NCBI RefSeq assembly: GCF_002775205.1
Contig: NC_036456.1
Location: 23,511,968 to 23,575,967, forward strand
Length of the DNA: 64,000 nucleotides
Origin: Xiphophorus maculatus
Taxonomy: Eukaryota; Chordata; Actinopteri; Cyprinodontiformes; Poeciliidae
Direction of reading: 5' to 3'
Made by a program: the position numbers and the translations under genes. Each line of letters begins with the position of its first letter. Position 1 is the first letter of the stretch. Positions 25,715-38,307 of the stretch are shown piece after piece. The notes under the pieces are model-generated. The model worked only from the letters and a program-made list of their open reading frames with translations. It searched no databases and had not been told where the DNA came from.

Positions 25715-26222
25715 GAAAGCTCTTCTTCTTCTTTTTGTTTTTAATGGCGGTTGGCAAGCAACTTAATGGTGTGCATTACCGCCACCTACTGGTATGGAGT
25801 GTGGATCAGGGCGCAACTTAAAAAAAAAAAACACTAAATCCTTTCTATCAGTTTAGTTTTCTTAAGAAATTTTATGAAATAACATAAATATTCATGGGGC
25901 GTGCTGTGGTGGCGCAGGGGGTTAGCACGCCCCACGTTTCAGTTAACCGCTCCCCAATCTAAAGTCTTACATATAATCCTGTTACCTTCAAACATGTAAT
26001 AACCGCTTTATTTATTTTGTGTTTAATTAATATCTTATTAAGTTTAAATGTCTCTATATCATATTTCCTAATTTATTGTACTTGCTTTATATTTTCCACA
26101 ATTAATTATTACATGTTCTACTGTTTCCATATCCATACCACACTCACATCTACCTGTTGGATGTTTACCAATCAAATTTAAAGTTTTGTTTAATCCAGTA
26201 TATCCAAGGCACAATCTTTTTT
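25715..26222 (-). mobile_element. LINE 3' fragment (I/Nimb-like), minus strand
   Basis: Translating the complement of 26222 to about 26070 gives LCLGYTGLNKTLNLIGKHP, CECG, ETVEHVIINC and GKY, then a stop. This GxTGLN plus CxC...H...C pattern is typical of the C-terminus of I-clade fish LINE ORF2. Further along the same strand is the 3' tail CCAGTAGGTGGCGGTAATGC ending in an A/G-rich run (about 25715-25830). It is 5'-truncated and split by unrelated sequence at about 25870-25970. Confidence 0.75.
25895..25934. repeat. GC-rich inverted repeat inside the LINE fragment
   Basis: GGGGCGTGCT and AGCACGCCCC are 10-bp inverted arms around GTGGTGGCGCAGGGGGTT. The middle looks like part of a fish SINE or MITE head, but too little is present to classify. 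Confidence 0.5.
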
Positions 26223-26309
26223 TTTTTCATACTTGCTCTTTTCGCTTTTCAGACTTACAATACTTCATTTGAGCCAGCTGGGGGAGACAATTCTCTGTTT
26301 TAGCCAGTA

Positions 26310-26724
26310 GGGTATTAGGGTTTTCAATGGATTTTCCCCATTGAATTATAATGGGGTTTTTTTCGTAGTTTTTTGCGAATTATGTCGCCATGTTCATCCC
26401 GAATCCCACCAAAAGTAATAGCTGGAATGGCGTGAATTTTCTGCAGGTTTTGATACCTCTTTTGTAGGTGTGCACGCAGCGGTATGAGCCGCATTAACGG
26501 TTACGGATGAAAAATAAAGAATTATAATAATAACTAGAAAATTTCGGAAGAAATTTAGACGGGGCCTGCCAAGGCGCGCCCGTGGGGTTCGGGCCCGGCG
26601 TCGTCGCGCCACAAATCGGCGTCGACGCCAAAGAACGCCGCGACGTAAGCAGTGGCACGCGGAGAACCGCAAGAACGTTAAGCGAGGCGGACGTGCACCG
26701 TTCGGTACGATTTAAAATGTTGTC
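26310..26724. repeat. Array linker 6 (right part only)
   Basis: Starts at the ATTATAATGGGG segment, lacks the hairpin module, and ends with a CpG block of the AAAATTTCGG subfamily in which most CpGs are kept. Confidence 0.8.
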
Positions 26725-28462
26725 GAGGCTTTTATTTTGGAAGTTTCAGTATGCTTCATTTCAAAGGGCCAAACTAATCCCATGCGTAATAGTCCTTGGG
26801 TTAAAATAGTTATATAATGCTCAAAACACAAGTAGCTGATGTAAAAGTATTCAAGGCTTTTATTTTGAAATTTTCAGTATGCTTCATTTTAAAGTTCTGA
26901 ACTAATACCACGTGTAAGAGTGCTTTGGATGAAAAAGTCAAATAAAGCCAAAAAGAGCAATTACGTCATGTAAAAATATTCAAGGCTTTTATTTTGAAAT
27001 TTTCAGTATGCTTCATTTCAAAGGGCCAAACTAATACCATGTGTAACAGTGCTTTGGATGAAAAAGTCAAATAAAGCCAAAACAGAGCAATTACATGATG
27101 TCAAAATATTCAAGGCTTTTATTTTGAAATTTTTGTTAATCTTCATTTCAAAGGGCCAAACTAATCCCATGTGTAACAGTGCTGTGGATGAAAAATTAAT
27201 ATACGGCCAAAAAAAGCAATTACATGATGTAAAAATATTCAAGGCTTTTATTTTGAAATTATTATTATGCTCCATTTTAAAGTTCCGAACTAATCCCATG
27301 TGTAACATTGCTTTGGATGAAAAAGTCATATACGGCCAATAAGAGCAATTACGTCATGTAAAATATTCAAGGCTTTTATTTTGAAATTTTCAGTATGCTT
27401 AATTTTAAAGTTCCGAACTAATCCCATGTGTAACATTGCTTTGGATGAAAAAGTCATATACGGCCAAAAAGACCAATTACTTCATGTAAAATATTCAAGG
27501 CTTTTATTTTGAAATTTTCAGTATGCTTCATTTTAAAGTTCTGAACTAATACCACCTGTAAGAGTGCTTTGGATGAAAAAGTCAAATAAAGCCAAAAAGA
27601 GCAATTACGTCATGTAAAAATATTCAAGGCTTTTATTTTGAAACTTTTGTTAAGCTTCATTTCAAAGGGCCAAACTAATACCACGTGTAACAGTGCTTTG
27701 GATGAAAAAGTCAAATAAAGCCAAAAAGAGCAATTACATGATGTAAAAATATTCAAGGCTTTTATTTTGAAATTTTTGTTAATATTCATTTCAAAGGGCC
27801 AAACTAATACCATGTGTAACAGTGCTTTGGATGAAAAAGTCAAATAAAGCCAAAAAGAGCAATTACGTCATGTAAAAATATTCAAGGCTTTTATTTTGAA
27901 ATTTTTGTTAAGCTTCATTTTAAAGGGCCAAACTACTACCACGTGTAACAGTGCTTTGGATGAAAAAGTCACATAAAGCCAAAAACAGCAATTACCTGAT
28001 GTAAAAATATTCAAGGCTTTTATTTTGAAATTATTATTATGCTCCATTTTAAAGTTCCGAACTAATCCCATGTGTAACATTGCTTTGGATGAAAAAGTCA
28101 TACGGCCAAAAAGAGCAATGACGTCATGTAAAATATTCAAGGCTTTTATTTTGAAATTATTATTAAGCTCCATTTTAAAGTTCCGAACTAATCCCATGTG
28201 TAACATTGCTTCGGATGAAAAAGTCATATACGGCCAAAAAGAGCAATTACGTCATGTAAAATATTCAAGGCTTTTATTTTGAAATTTTTGTTAAGCTTCA
28301 TTTTAAAGGGCCAAACTAATACCATGTGTAACAGTGCTTTGGATGAAAAAGTCAAATAAAGCCAAAAAAGAGCAATTACGTCATGTAAAAATATTCAGGG
28401 CTTTTATTGTGAAATTTTCAATATGCTTAATTTTAAAGTTCCAAACTAATCCCATGTGTAAC
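26725..28462. repeat. 129-bp tandem block 6 (about 14 units)
   Basis: One of the two longest blocks. It mixes 128- and 129-bp units and both middle-segment types. Confidence 0.9.
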
Positions 28463-29535
28463 AGTTACTGAGTTAAATCAGTTATATACAGCCCAAAGCA
28501 ACAAGTAGTTGTAAAGGCCAGTTCTCAGTCCTGATCTGTTTCAACTGAGGATAGATAGAACTACAGTGATGCGTTTTTGTAGTCCAAATCACCAGCCAAT
28601 AGCCTCTTGAGTTCCGTTGCTATGGCAAATAATGGTCTCAGCAGGTGTGAGCTCTGAGCTGTGAGCTCTCAAACACACAAGTGTGTTTGAGCAAACACAC
28701 TTTACTGAAAAAAAGCATTGGAAACAAATCCTTCTTGTTCGGGAACCGTAATACATATTCGAAAAGCGTTTTAAGCGTATGACAGTTCAATGTGTCTTCT
28801 GCGATAGTCCCGAGATTCATATCTGTACCTCACTCAGAGCATTTACAGTGATGAGAGAAAGAAATGTTGTGCCCATATCTGATCCGAGGTCGGCTGTCAC
28901 TCTAATATGACCAAAAATGAGAAACTTTGGGTCGCTTAGAGGCAAATTGTGGACAAACCGTAACTGGTATCGACGAGCCGTCTTCACTTTCGAAGAGATC
29001 ACAGACGTATCTACAAAATGAAATTTGAATGGCATTTCTAGGTGAATTTGTGACGACACAGCAAATCCTCAAAAATAGGGTATTTCTAGGATTTTTCCCA
29101 TTGACTTATAATGGGATTTTTTTCGTAGTTTTTTGCGAATTATGTCGCCACGTTAAGCCCAAATCCCACCAAAAGTAATAGCAATCATGGCGTGAATTTT
29201 CTGCACGTTTTGATACCTCATTTGTAGGTGTGCACCCAGCGGTATGAGCCGCATTAACGGTTACGGAAGAAAAATAAATAAAGAGACGCTTCTCTCCGAC
29301 AATAGTAATAGGTTCCTGCCATTGCTTTGCATGGCAGGCCCCAACTAGAAAATTTCGGAAGAAATTTAGCCGGGGCCTGCCAAGGAGCGGCCGTGGGGCT
29401 TGGGCCCGGCGTCGTCACGCCACAAATCGGCGTCGACGCCAAAGAACGCCGCGAAGTAATCAGTGGCACGCGGTGAACCGCAAGAACGTTAAGCGAGGCG
29501 GACGTGCACCGTTCGGTACGATTTAAAATGTTGTC
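28463..29535. repeat. Array linker 7 (with hairpin)
   Basis: Complete linker; AAAATTTCGG subfamily; hairpin module at about 29310-29342. Confidence 0.85.
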
Positions 29536-30760
29536 AAGGCTTTTATTTTGGAAGTTTTGTTAAACTTTATTTCAAAGGGCCAAACTAATCCCATGCGTAA
29601 TAGTCCTTGGGTTAAAATAGTTATATAATGCTCAAAACACAAGTAGCTGATGTAAAAAAATGCAAGGCTTTTATTTTGAAATTTTCAGTATGCTTCATTT
29701 TTAAGTTCCGAACTAATACCACGTGTAAGAGTGCTTTGGATGAAAAAGTCAAAAAAAGCCAAAAAGAGCTATTACCTCATGTAAAAATATTCAAGGCTTT
29801 TATTTTGAAATTATTATTATGCTCCATTTTAAAGTTCCAAACTAATCCCATGTGTAACAGTGCTTTGGATGAAAAAGTCATATACGGCCAAAAAAAGCAA
29901 TTACATGATGTAAAAATATTCAAGGCTTTTATTTTGAAATTTTCAGTATGCTTCATTTCAGAGGGCCAAACTAATACCACGTGTAACAGTGCTTTGGATG
30001 AAAAAGTCATATACGGCCAAAAAGAGCAATTACGTCATGTAAAATATTCAAGGCTTTTATTTTGAAATTTTCAGTATGCTTAATTTTAAAGTTCCAAACT
30101 AATCCCATGTGTAACAGTGCTTTGGATGGAAAAGTCAGATAAAGCCAAAAAGAGCAATTACATGATGTAAAAATATTCAGGGCTTTTATTTTGAAATTAT
30201 TATTATGCTCCATTTTAAAGTTCCAAACTAATCCCATGTGTAACAGTGCTTTGGATGAAAAAGTCATATACGGCCAAAAAGAGCAATTACGTCATGTAAA
30301 AATATTGAGGGCTTTTATTTTGAAATTATTATTATGCTTAATTTTAAAGTTCCGAACTAATCCCATGTGTAACAGTGCTTTGGATGAAAAAGTCATACAA
30401 AGCCAAAAACAGCAATTGCATGATGTAAAAATATTCAAGGCTTTTATTTTGAAATTATTATTATGCTCCATTTTAAAGTTCCGAACTAATACCATGTGTA
30501 ACAGTGGTTTGGATGAAAAAGTCATATACGGCCAAAAAGAGCAATTACATGATGTAAAAATATTCAAGGCTTTTATTTTGAAATTATTATTATGCTCCAT
30601 TTTAAAGTTCCAAAGTAATCCCATGTGTAACAGTGCTTTGGATGGAAAAGTCAAATAAAGCCAAAAAGAGCAATTACGTCATGTAAAAATATTCAGGGCT
30701 TTTATTTTGAAATTTTCAATATGCTTAATTTTAAAGTTCCAAACTAATCCCATGTGTAAC
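29536..30760. repeat. 129-bp tandem block 7 (about 10 units); both strands partly open
   Basis: Units ending in CATATACGG instead of AAATAAAG keep the plus strand open too (29628-30065 and 30191-30658), while the minus strand is open over the same bases. Overlapping openness on both strands marks period, not coding. Confidence 0.85.
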
Positions 30761-31782
30761 AGTTACTGAGTTAAATCAGTTATATACAGCCCATAGCAGC
30801 AGGTAGTTCTAAAGGCCAGTTCTCAGTCCTGATCTGTTTCAACTGAGGATAGATAGAACTACAGTGATGCGTATTCGTAGTCCTAACCAGCAGCCAATAG
30901 CCTCTTGAGTTCCGTTGCTATGGCAAATAATGGTCTCAGCAGGTGTGAGCTGTGAGCTCTGAGCTCTCAAACACACAAGTGTGTTTGAGCAAACACACTT
31001 TACTGAAAAAAAGCATTGGAAACAAATCCTTCTTGTTCGGGAACCGTAATACATATTCGAAAAGCGTTTTAAGCGTATGACAGTTCAATGTGTCTTCTGC
31101 GATAGTCCCGAGATTCATATCTGTACCTCACTCAGAGCATTTACAGCGATGAGAGAAAGAAATGTTGTGCCCATATCTGATCCGAGAGCGGCTGTCACTG
31201 TAATTTCAGCAAAAATGAGAAAGTTTGGGTCGCTTAGAGGCAAATTGTGGACAAACCGTAACTGGTATCGACGAGCCGTCTTCACTTTCGAAGAGATCAC
31301 AGACGTATCTACAAAATGAAATTTGAATGGCATTTCTAGGTGAATTTGTGACGACACAGCAAATCCTCAAAAATAGGGTATTTCTAGGATTTTTCCCATT
31401 GAGTTATAATGGGGTTTTTTTCGTAGTTTTTTGCGAATTATGTCGCCACGTTAAGCCCAAATCCCACCAGAAGTAATAGCTCCAATGGCGTGAATTTTCT
31501 GCACGTTTTGATACCTCATTTGTAGGTGTGCACCCAGCGGTACGAGCCGCATTAACGGTTACGGAAGAAAAATAAAGTTCTATAACTAGAAAAACAAAAT
31601 TTCTGAAGAAATTTAGCCGGGGCCTGCCAAGGCGCGCCCGTCGGGCTTGGGCCCGGCGTCGTCACGCCACAAATCGGCGTCGACGCTAAAGAACGCCGCA
31701 ACGTAATCAGTGGCACGCGGAGAACCACAAGAACGTTAAGCGAGGCGGACGTGCACCATTCAGTACGATTTAAAATGTTGTC
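30761..31782. repeat. Array linker 8 (no hairpin module)
   Basis: The CpG block of the ACAAAATTTCTG subfamily follows AATAAAGTTCTATA directly. The 80-codon plus-strand frame is intact (31077-31319). Confidence 0.85.
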
Positions 31783-33263
31783 AAGGCTTTTATTTTGGAA
31801 GTTTTGTTAAACTTCATTTCAAAGGGCCAAACTAATCCCATGCGTAATAGTCCTTGGGTTAAAATAGTTATATAATGCTCAAAACACAAGTAGCTGATGT
31901 AAAAATATTCAAGGCTTTTATTTTGAAATTTTCAGTATGCTCCATTTTAAAGTTCCGAACTAATCCCATGTGTAACAGTGCTTTGGATGAAAAAGTCATA
32001 TACGGCCAAAAAAAAGCAATTACGTCATGTAAAATATTCAAGGCTTTTATTTTGAAATTTTCAGTATGCTCCATTTTAAAGTTCTGAACTAATCCCATGT
32101 GTAACAGTGCTTTGGATGAAAAAGTCACATAAAGCCACAAACAGCAATTACGTCATGTAAAAATATTCAAGGCTTTTATTTTGAAATTTTGAGTATGCTT
32201 CATTTCAAAGGGCCAAACTAATCCCATGTGTAACAGTGCTTTGGATGAAAAAGTCAAATAAAGCCAAAAAGAGCAATTACATGATGTAAAAATATTCAAG
32301 GCTTTTATTTTGAAATTGTCAGTATGTTTCATTTTAAAGTTCCGAACTAATCCCATGTGTAACAGTGCTTTGGATGAAAAAGTCATACAAAGCCAAAAAC
32401 AGCAATTACATGATGTAAAAATATTCAAGGCTTTTATTTTGAAATTATTATTATGCTTCATTTTAAAGTTCCAAACTAATACCATGTGTAACAGTGCTTT
32501 GGATGAAAAAGTCAAATAAAGCCAAAAAGAGCAATTACATGATGTAAAAATATTCAAGGCTTTTATTTTGAAATTTTCAGTATGCTTCATTTTAAAGTTC
32601 CAAACTAATCCCATGTGTAACAGTGCTTTGGATGAAAAAGTCAAATAAAGCCAAAAAGAGCAATTACCTGATGTAAAAATATTCAAGGCTTTTATTTTGA
32701 AATTATTATTATGCTCCATTTTAAAGTTCCAAACTAATCCCATGTGTAACAGTGCTTTGGATGAAAAAGTCATACAAAGCCAAAAACAGCAATTGCATGA
32801 TGTAAAAATATTCAAGGCTTTTATTTTGAAATTATTATTATGCTTCATTTTAAAGTTCCAAACTAATACCATGTGTAACAGTGCTTTGGATGAAAAAGTC
32901 AAATAAAGCCAAAAAGAGCAATTACATGATGTAAAAATATTCAAGGCTTTTATTTTGAAATTTTCAGTATGCTTCATTTTAAAGTTCCAAACTAATCCCA
33001 TGTGTAACAGTGCTTTGGATGAAAAAGTCAAATAAAGCCAAAAACAGCAATTACCTGATGTAAAAATATTCAAGGCTTTTATTTTGAAATTATTATTCTC
33101 CATTTTAAAGTTCCAAACTAATCCCATGTGTAACATTGCTTTGGATGAAAAAGTCATATACGGCCAAAAAAAGCAATTACCTGATGTAAAACTATTCAAG
33201 GCTTTTATTTTGAAATTATTATTATGCTCCATTTTAAAGTTCCAAACTAATCCCATGTGTAAC
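31783..33263. repeat. 129-bp tandem block 8 (about 12 units); minus-strand open frame of 367 codons
   Basis: A three-unit segment (387 bp) is duplicated within the block, around 32300-32690 and 32690-33070, as shown by the repeated succession of CATACAAAGCC and AAATAAAGCC unit types. Confidence 0.85.
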
Positions 33264-34338
33264 AGTTACTGAGTTAAATCAGTTATATACAGCCCATAGC
33301 AGCAGTAGTTCTAAAGGCCAGTTCTCAGTCCTGATCTGTTTCAACTGAGGATAGATAGAACTACAGCGATGCGTATTCGTAGTCCAAATCAGCAGCCAAT
33401 AGCCTCTTGAGTTCCGTTGCTATGGCAAATAATGGTCTCAGCAGGTGTGAGCTCTGAGCTGTGAGCTCTCAAACACACAAGTGTGTTTGAGCAAACACAC
33501 TTTACTGAAAAAAAGCATTGGAAACAAATCCTTCTTGTTCGGGAACCGTAATACATATTCGAAAAGCGTTTCGAGCGTATGACAGTTCAATGTGTCTTCT
33601 GCGATAGTCCCGAGATTCATATCTGTACCTCACTCAGAGCATTTACAGTGATGAGAGAAAGAAATGTTGTGCCCAGATATGAACCGAGATGGGCTGTCAC
33701 TCTAATTTGAAGAAAAATGAGAAACTTTGGGTCGCTTAGAGGCAAATTGTGGACAAACCGTAACTGGTATCGACGAGCCGTCTTCACTTTCGAAGAGATC
33801 ACAGACGTATCTACAAAATGAAATTTGAATGGCATTTCTAGGTGAATTTGTGACGACACAGCAAATCCTCAAAAATAGGGTATTTCCAGGATTTTTCCCA
33901 TTGACTTATAATGGGGGTTTTTTCGTAGTTTTTTGCGAATTATGTCGCCACGTTAAGCCCAAATCCCACCAAAAATAATAGCTCCAATGGCGTGAATTTT
34001 CTGCACGTTTTGATACCTCATTTGTAGGTGTGCACCCAGCGGTACGAGCCGCATTAACGGTTACGGAAGAATAAAGAATATTAAAGAGACGCTTCTCTCC
34101 GACAATAGTAATAGGTTCCTGCCATTGCTTTGCATGGCAGGCCCCAACTAGAAAATTTCGGAAGAAATTTAGCCGGGGCCTGCCAAGGCGCGGCCGTGGG
34201 GTTCGGGCCCGGCGTCGTCGCGCCACAAATCGGCGTCGACGCCAAAGAACGCCGCGACGTAAGCAGTGGCACGCGGAGAACCGCAAGAATGTTAAGCGAG
34301 GCGGACGTGCACCGTTCGGTACGATTTCAAATGTTGTC
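33264..34338. repeat. Array linker 9 (with hairpin)
   Basis: Complete linker with hairpin and CpG block (AAAATTTCGG subfamily). Confidence 0.85.
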
Positions 34339-36073
34339 AAGGCTTTTATTTTGGAAGTTTTGTTAAACTTCATTTCAAAGGGCCAAACTAATCCCATGCG
34401 CAATAGTCCTTGGGTTAAAATAGTTATATAATGCTCAAAACACAAGTAGCTGATGTAAAAATATTCAAGGCTTTTATTTTGAAATTTTCAGAATGCTTCA
34501 TTTCAAAGGGCCAAACTAATACCACGTGTAACAGTGCTTTGGATGAAAAAGTCAAATAAAGCCAAAAAGAGCAATTACCTGATGTAAAAATATTCAAGGC
34601 TTTTATTTTGAAATTATTATTATGCTCCATTTTAAAGTTCCAAACTAATCCCATGTGTAACAGTGCTTTGGATGAAAAAGTCATATAAAGCCAAAAACAG
34701 CAATTACCTGATGTAAAAATATTCAAGGCTTTTATTTTGAAATTATTATTATTCTCCATTTTAAAGTTCCAAAGTAATCCCATGTGTAACAGTGCTTTGG
34801 ATGAAAACGTCAAATAAAGCCAAAAACAGCAATTACCTGATGTAAAAATATTCAAGGCTTTTATTTTGAAATTATTATTCTCCATTTTAAAGTTCCAAAC
34901 TAATCCCATGTGTAACATTGCTTTGGATGAAAAAGTCATATACGGCCAAAAAAAGCAATTACCTGATGTAAAAATATTCAAGGCTTTTATTTTGAAATTA
35001 TTATTATTCTCCATTTTAAAGTTCCAAAGTAATCCCATGTGTAACAGTGCTTTGGATGAAAACGTCAAATAAAGCCAAAAACAGCAATTACCTGATGTAA
35101 AACTATTCAAGGCTTTTATTTTGAAATTATTATTATGCTCCATTTTAAAGTTCCAAACCAATCCCATGTGTAACAGTGCTTTGGATGAAAAAGTCATATA
35201 CGGCCAAAAAAAGCAATTACATGATGTAAAAATATTCAAGGCTTTTATTTTGAAATTTTCAGAATGCTTCATTTCAAAGGGCCAAACTAATCCCATGCGT
35301 AATAGTCCTTGGGTTAAAATAGTTATATAATGCTCAAAACACAAGTAGCTGATGTAAAAATATTCAAGGCTTTTATTTTGAAATTTTCAGTATGCTTCAT
35401 TTCAAAGGGCCAAACTAATACCACGTGTAACAGTGCTTTGGATGAAAAAGTCAAATAAAGCCAAAAAGAGCAATTACGTCATGTAAAATTATTCAAGGCT
35501 TTTATTTTGAAATTTTCAGAATGCTTCATTTCAAAGGGCCAAACTAATACCACGTGTAACAGTGCTTTGGATGAAAAAGTCAAATAAAGCCAAAAAGAGC
35601 AATTACCTGATGTAAAAATATTCAAGGCTTTTATTTTGAAATTATTATTATGCTCCATTTTAAAGTTCCAAACTAATCCCATGTGTAACAGTGCTTTGGA
35701 TGAAAAAGTCAAATAAAGCCAAAAACAGCAATTACCTGATGTAAAAATATTCAAGGCTTTTATTTTGAAATTATTATTCTCCATTTTAAAGTTCCAAACT
35801 AATCCCATGTGTAACATTGCTTTGGATGAAAAAGTCATATACGGCCAAAAAAAGCAATTACCTGATGTAAAAATATTCAAGGCTTTTATTTTGAAATTAT
35901 TATTATTCTCCATTTTAAAGTTCCAAAGTAATCCCATGTGTAACAGTGCTTTGGATGAAAACGTCAAATAAAGCCAAAAACAGCAATTACCTGATGTAAA
36001 ACTATTCAAGGCTTTTATTTTGAAATTATTATTATGCTCCATTTTAAAGTTCCAAACTAATCCCATGTGTAAC
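34339..36073. repeat. 129-bp tandem block 9 (about 14 units), apparently two fused blocks
   Basis: A start-type unit (GCGTAATAGTCCTTGGG, then TAATGCTCAAAACACAAG) occurs again at about 35293-35350 in mid-block, and the units after it repeat the order seen after 34440. This fits a fusion or duplication of half a block that lost its linker. Confidence 0.8.
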
Positions 36074-37084
36074 AGTTACTGAGTTAAATCAGTTATATAC
36101 AGCCCATAGCAGCAGTAGTTCTAAAGGCCAGTTCTCAGTCCTGATCTGTTTCAACTGAGGATAGATAGAACTACAGCGATGCGTATTCGTAGTCCAAATC
36201 AGCAGCCAATAGCCTCTTGAGTTCCGTTGCTATGGCAAATAATGGTCTCAGCAGGTGTGAGCTCTGAGCTGTGAGCTCTCAAACACACAATTGTGTTTGA
36301 GCAAACACACTTTACTGACAAAAAGCATTGGAAACAAATCCTTCTTGTTCGGGAACCGTAATACATATTCGAAAAGCGTTTTAAGCGTATGACAGTTCAA
36401 TGTGTCTTCTGCGATAGTCCCGAGATTCATATCTGTACCTCACTCAGAGCATTTACAGTGATGAGAGAAAGAAATGTTGTGCCCAGATATGAACCGAGAT
36501 GGGCTGTCACTCTAATTTGAAGAAAAATGAGAAAGTTTGGGTCGCTTAGAGGCAAATTGTGGACAAACCGTAACTGGTATCGACGAGCCGTCTTCACTTT
36601 CGAAGAGATCACAGACGTATCTACAAAATGAAATTTGAATGGCATTTCTAGGTGAATTTGTGACGACACAGCAAATCCTCAAAAATAGGGTATTTCTAGG
36701 ATTTTTCCCATTGAGTTATAATGGGGTTTTTTTCGTAGTTTTTTGCGAATTATGTCGCCACGTTAAGCCCAAATCCCACCAGAAGTAATAGCTCCAATGG
36801 CGTGAATTTTCTGCACGTTTTGATACCTCATTTGTAGGTGTGCACCCAGCGGTACGAGCCGCATTAACGGTGACGGAAGAAAAATAAAGAAGACTAGAAA
36901 ATTTCGGAAGAAATTTAGCCGGGGCCTGCCGAGGCGCGCCCGTCGGGCATGGGCCCGGCGTCGTCGCGCCACAAATCGGCGTCGACGCCAAAGAACGCCG
37001 CGACGTAAGCAGTGGCACGCGGAGAACCGCAAGAACGTTAAGCGAGGCGGACGTGCACCGTTCGGTACGATTTAAAATGTTGTC
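36074..37084. repeat. Array linker 10 (no hairpin module)
   Basis: The CpG block begins after AATAAAGAAG. The palindrome is the short CACACAATTGTG form. Confidence 0.85.
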
Positions 37085-38307
37085 GAGGCTTTTATTTTGG
37101 AAGTTTTGTTAAACTTCATTTCAAAGGGCCAAACTAATCCCATGCGTAATAGTCCTTGGGTTAAAATAGTTATATAATGCTCAAAACACAAGTAGCTGAT
37201 GTAAAAATATTCAAGGCTTTTATTTTGAAATTTTCAGTATGCTTCATTTCAAAGGGCCGAACTAATACCACGTGTAACAGTGCTTTGGATGAAAAAGTCA
37301 AATAAAGCCAAAAAGAGCAATTACCTGATGTAAAATTATTCAAGGCTTTTATTTTGAAATTTTCAGAATGCTTCATTTCAAAGGGCCAAACTAATACCAC
37401 GTGTAACAGTGCTTTGGATGAAAAAGTCAAATAAAGCCAAAAAGAGCAATTACCTGATGTAAAAATATTCAAGGCTTTTATTTTGAAATTATTATTATGC
37501 TCCATTTTAAAGTTCCAAACTAATCCCATGTGTAACAGTGCTTTGGATGAAAAAGTCATATAAAGCCAAAAACAGCAATTACCTGATGTAAAAATATTCA
37601 AGGCTTTTATTTTGAAATTATTATTATTCTCCATTTTAAAGTTCCAAAGTAATCCCATGTGTAACAGTGCTTTGGATGAAAACGTCAAATAAAGCCAAAA
37701 ACAGCAATTACCTGATGTAAAAATATTCAAGGCTTTTATTTTGAAATTATTATTCTCCATTTTAAAGTTCCAAACTAATCCCATGTGTAACATTGCTTTG
37801 GATGAAAAAGTCATATACGGCCAAAAAAAGCAATTACCTGATGTAAAAATATTCAAGGCTTTTATTTTGAAATTATTATTATTTTCCATTTTAAAGTTCC
37901 AAAGTAATCCCATGTGTAACAGTGCTTTGGATGAAAACGTCAAATAAAGCCAAAAACAGCAATTACCTGATGTAAAACTATTCAAGGCTTTTATTTTGAA
38001 ATTATTATTATGCTCCATTTTAAAGTTCCAAACTAATCCCATGTGTAACATTGCTTTGGATGAAAAAGTCATATACGGCCAAAAAAAGCAATTACCTGAT
38101 GTAAAAATATTCAAGGCTTTTATTTTGAAATTATCATTATTCTCCATTTTAAAGTTCCAAAGTAATCCCATGTGTAACAGTGCTTTGGATGAAAACGTCA
38201 AATAAAGCCAAAAACAGCAATTACCTGATGTAAAACTATTCAAGGCTTTTATTTTGAAATTATTATTATGCTCCATTTTAAAGTTCCAAACTAATCCCAT
38301 GTGTAAC
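37085..38307. repeat. 129-bp tandem block 10 (about 10 units); minus-strand open frame of 376 codons
   Basis: Units of 126 and 129 bp only. The unit order matches the second half of block 9 closely, which suggests a recent shared duplication. Confidence 0.85.

Larger units (their letters stand above)
24918..26310. other. Non-array interruption between linkers 5 and 6
   Basis: Unrelated sequence: about 24918-25700 has no recognisable content, then a LINE 3' fragment. The array resumes near 26310 at an earlier point of the linker (GGGTATT, then CCCCATTGAATTATAATGGGG), so the break is a rearrangement and not a clean insertion. Confidence 0.65.

Noticed and set aside
25895-25934. tRNA gene or SINE head
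   Set aside because: The GGTGGCGCAGGGGGTTAGC-like stretch is too short and lacks a full A-box/B-box pair and cloverleaf.
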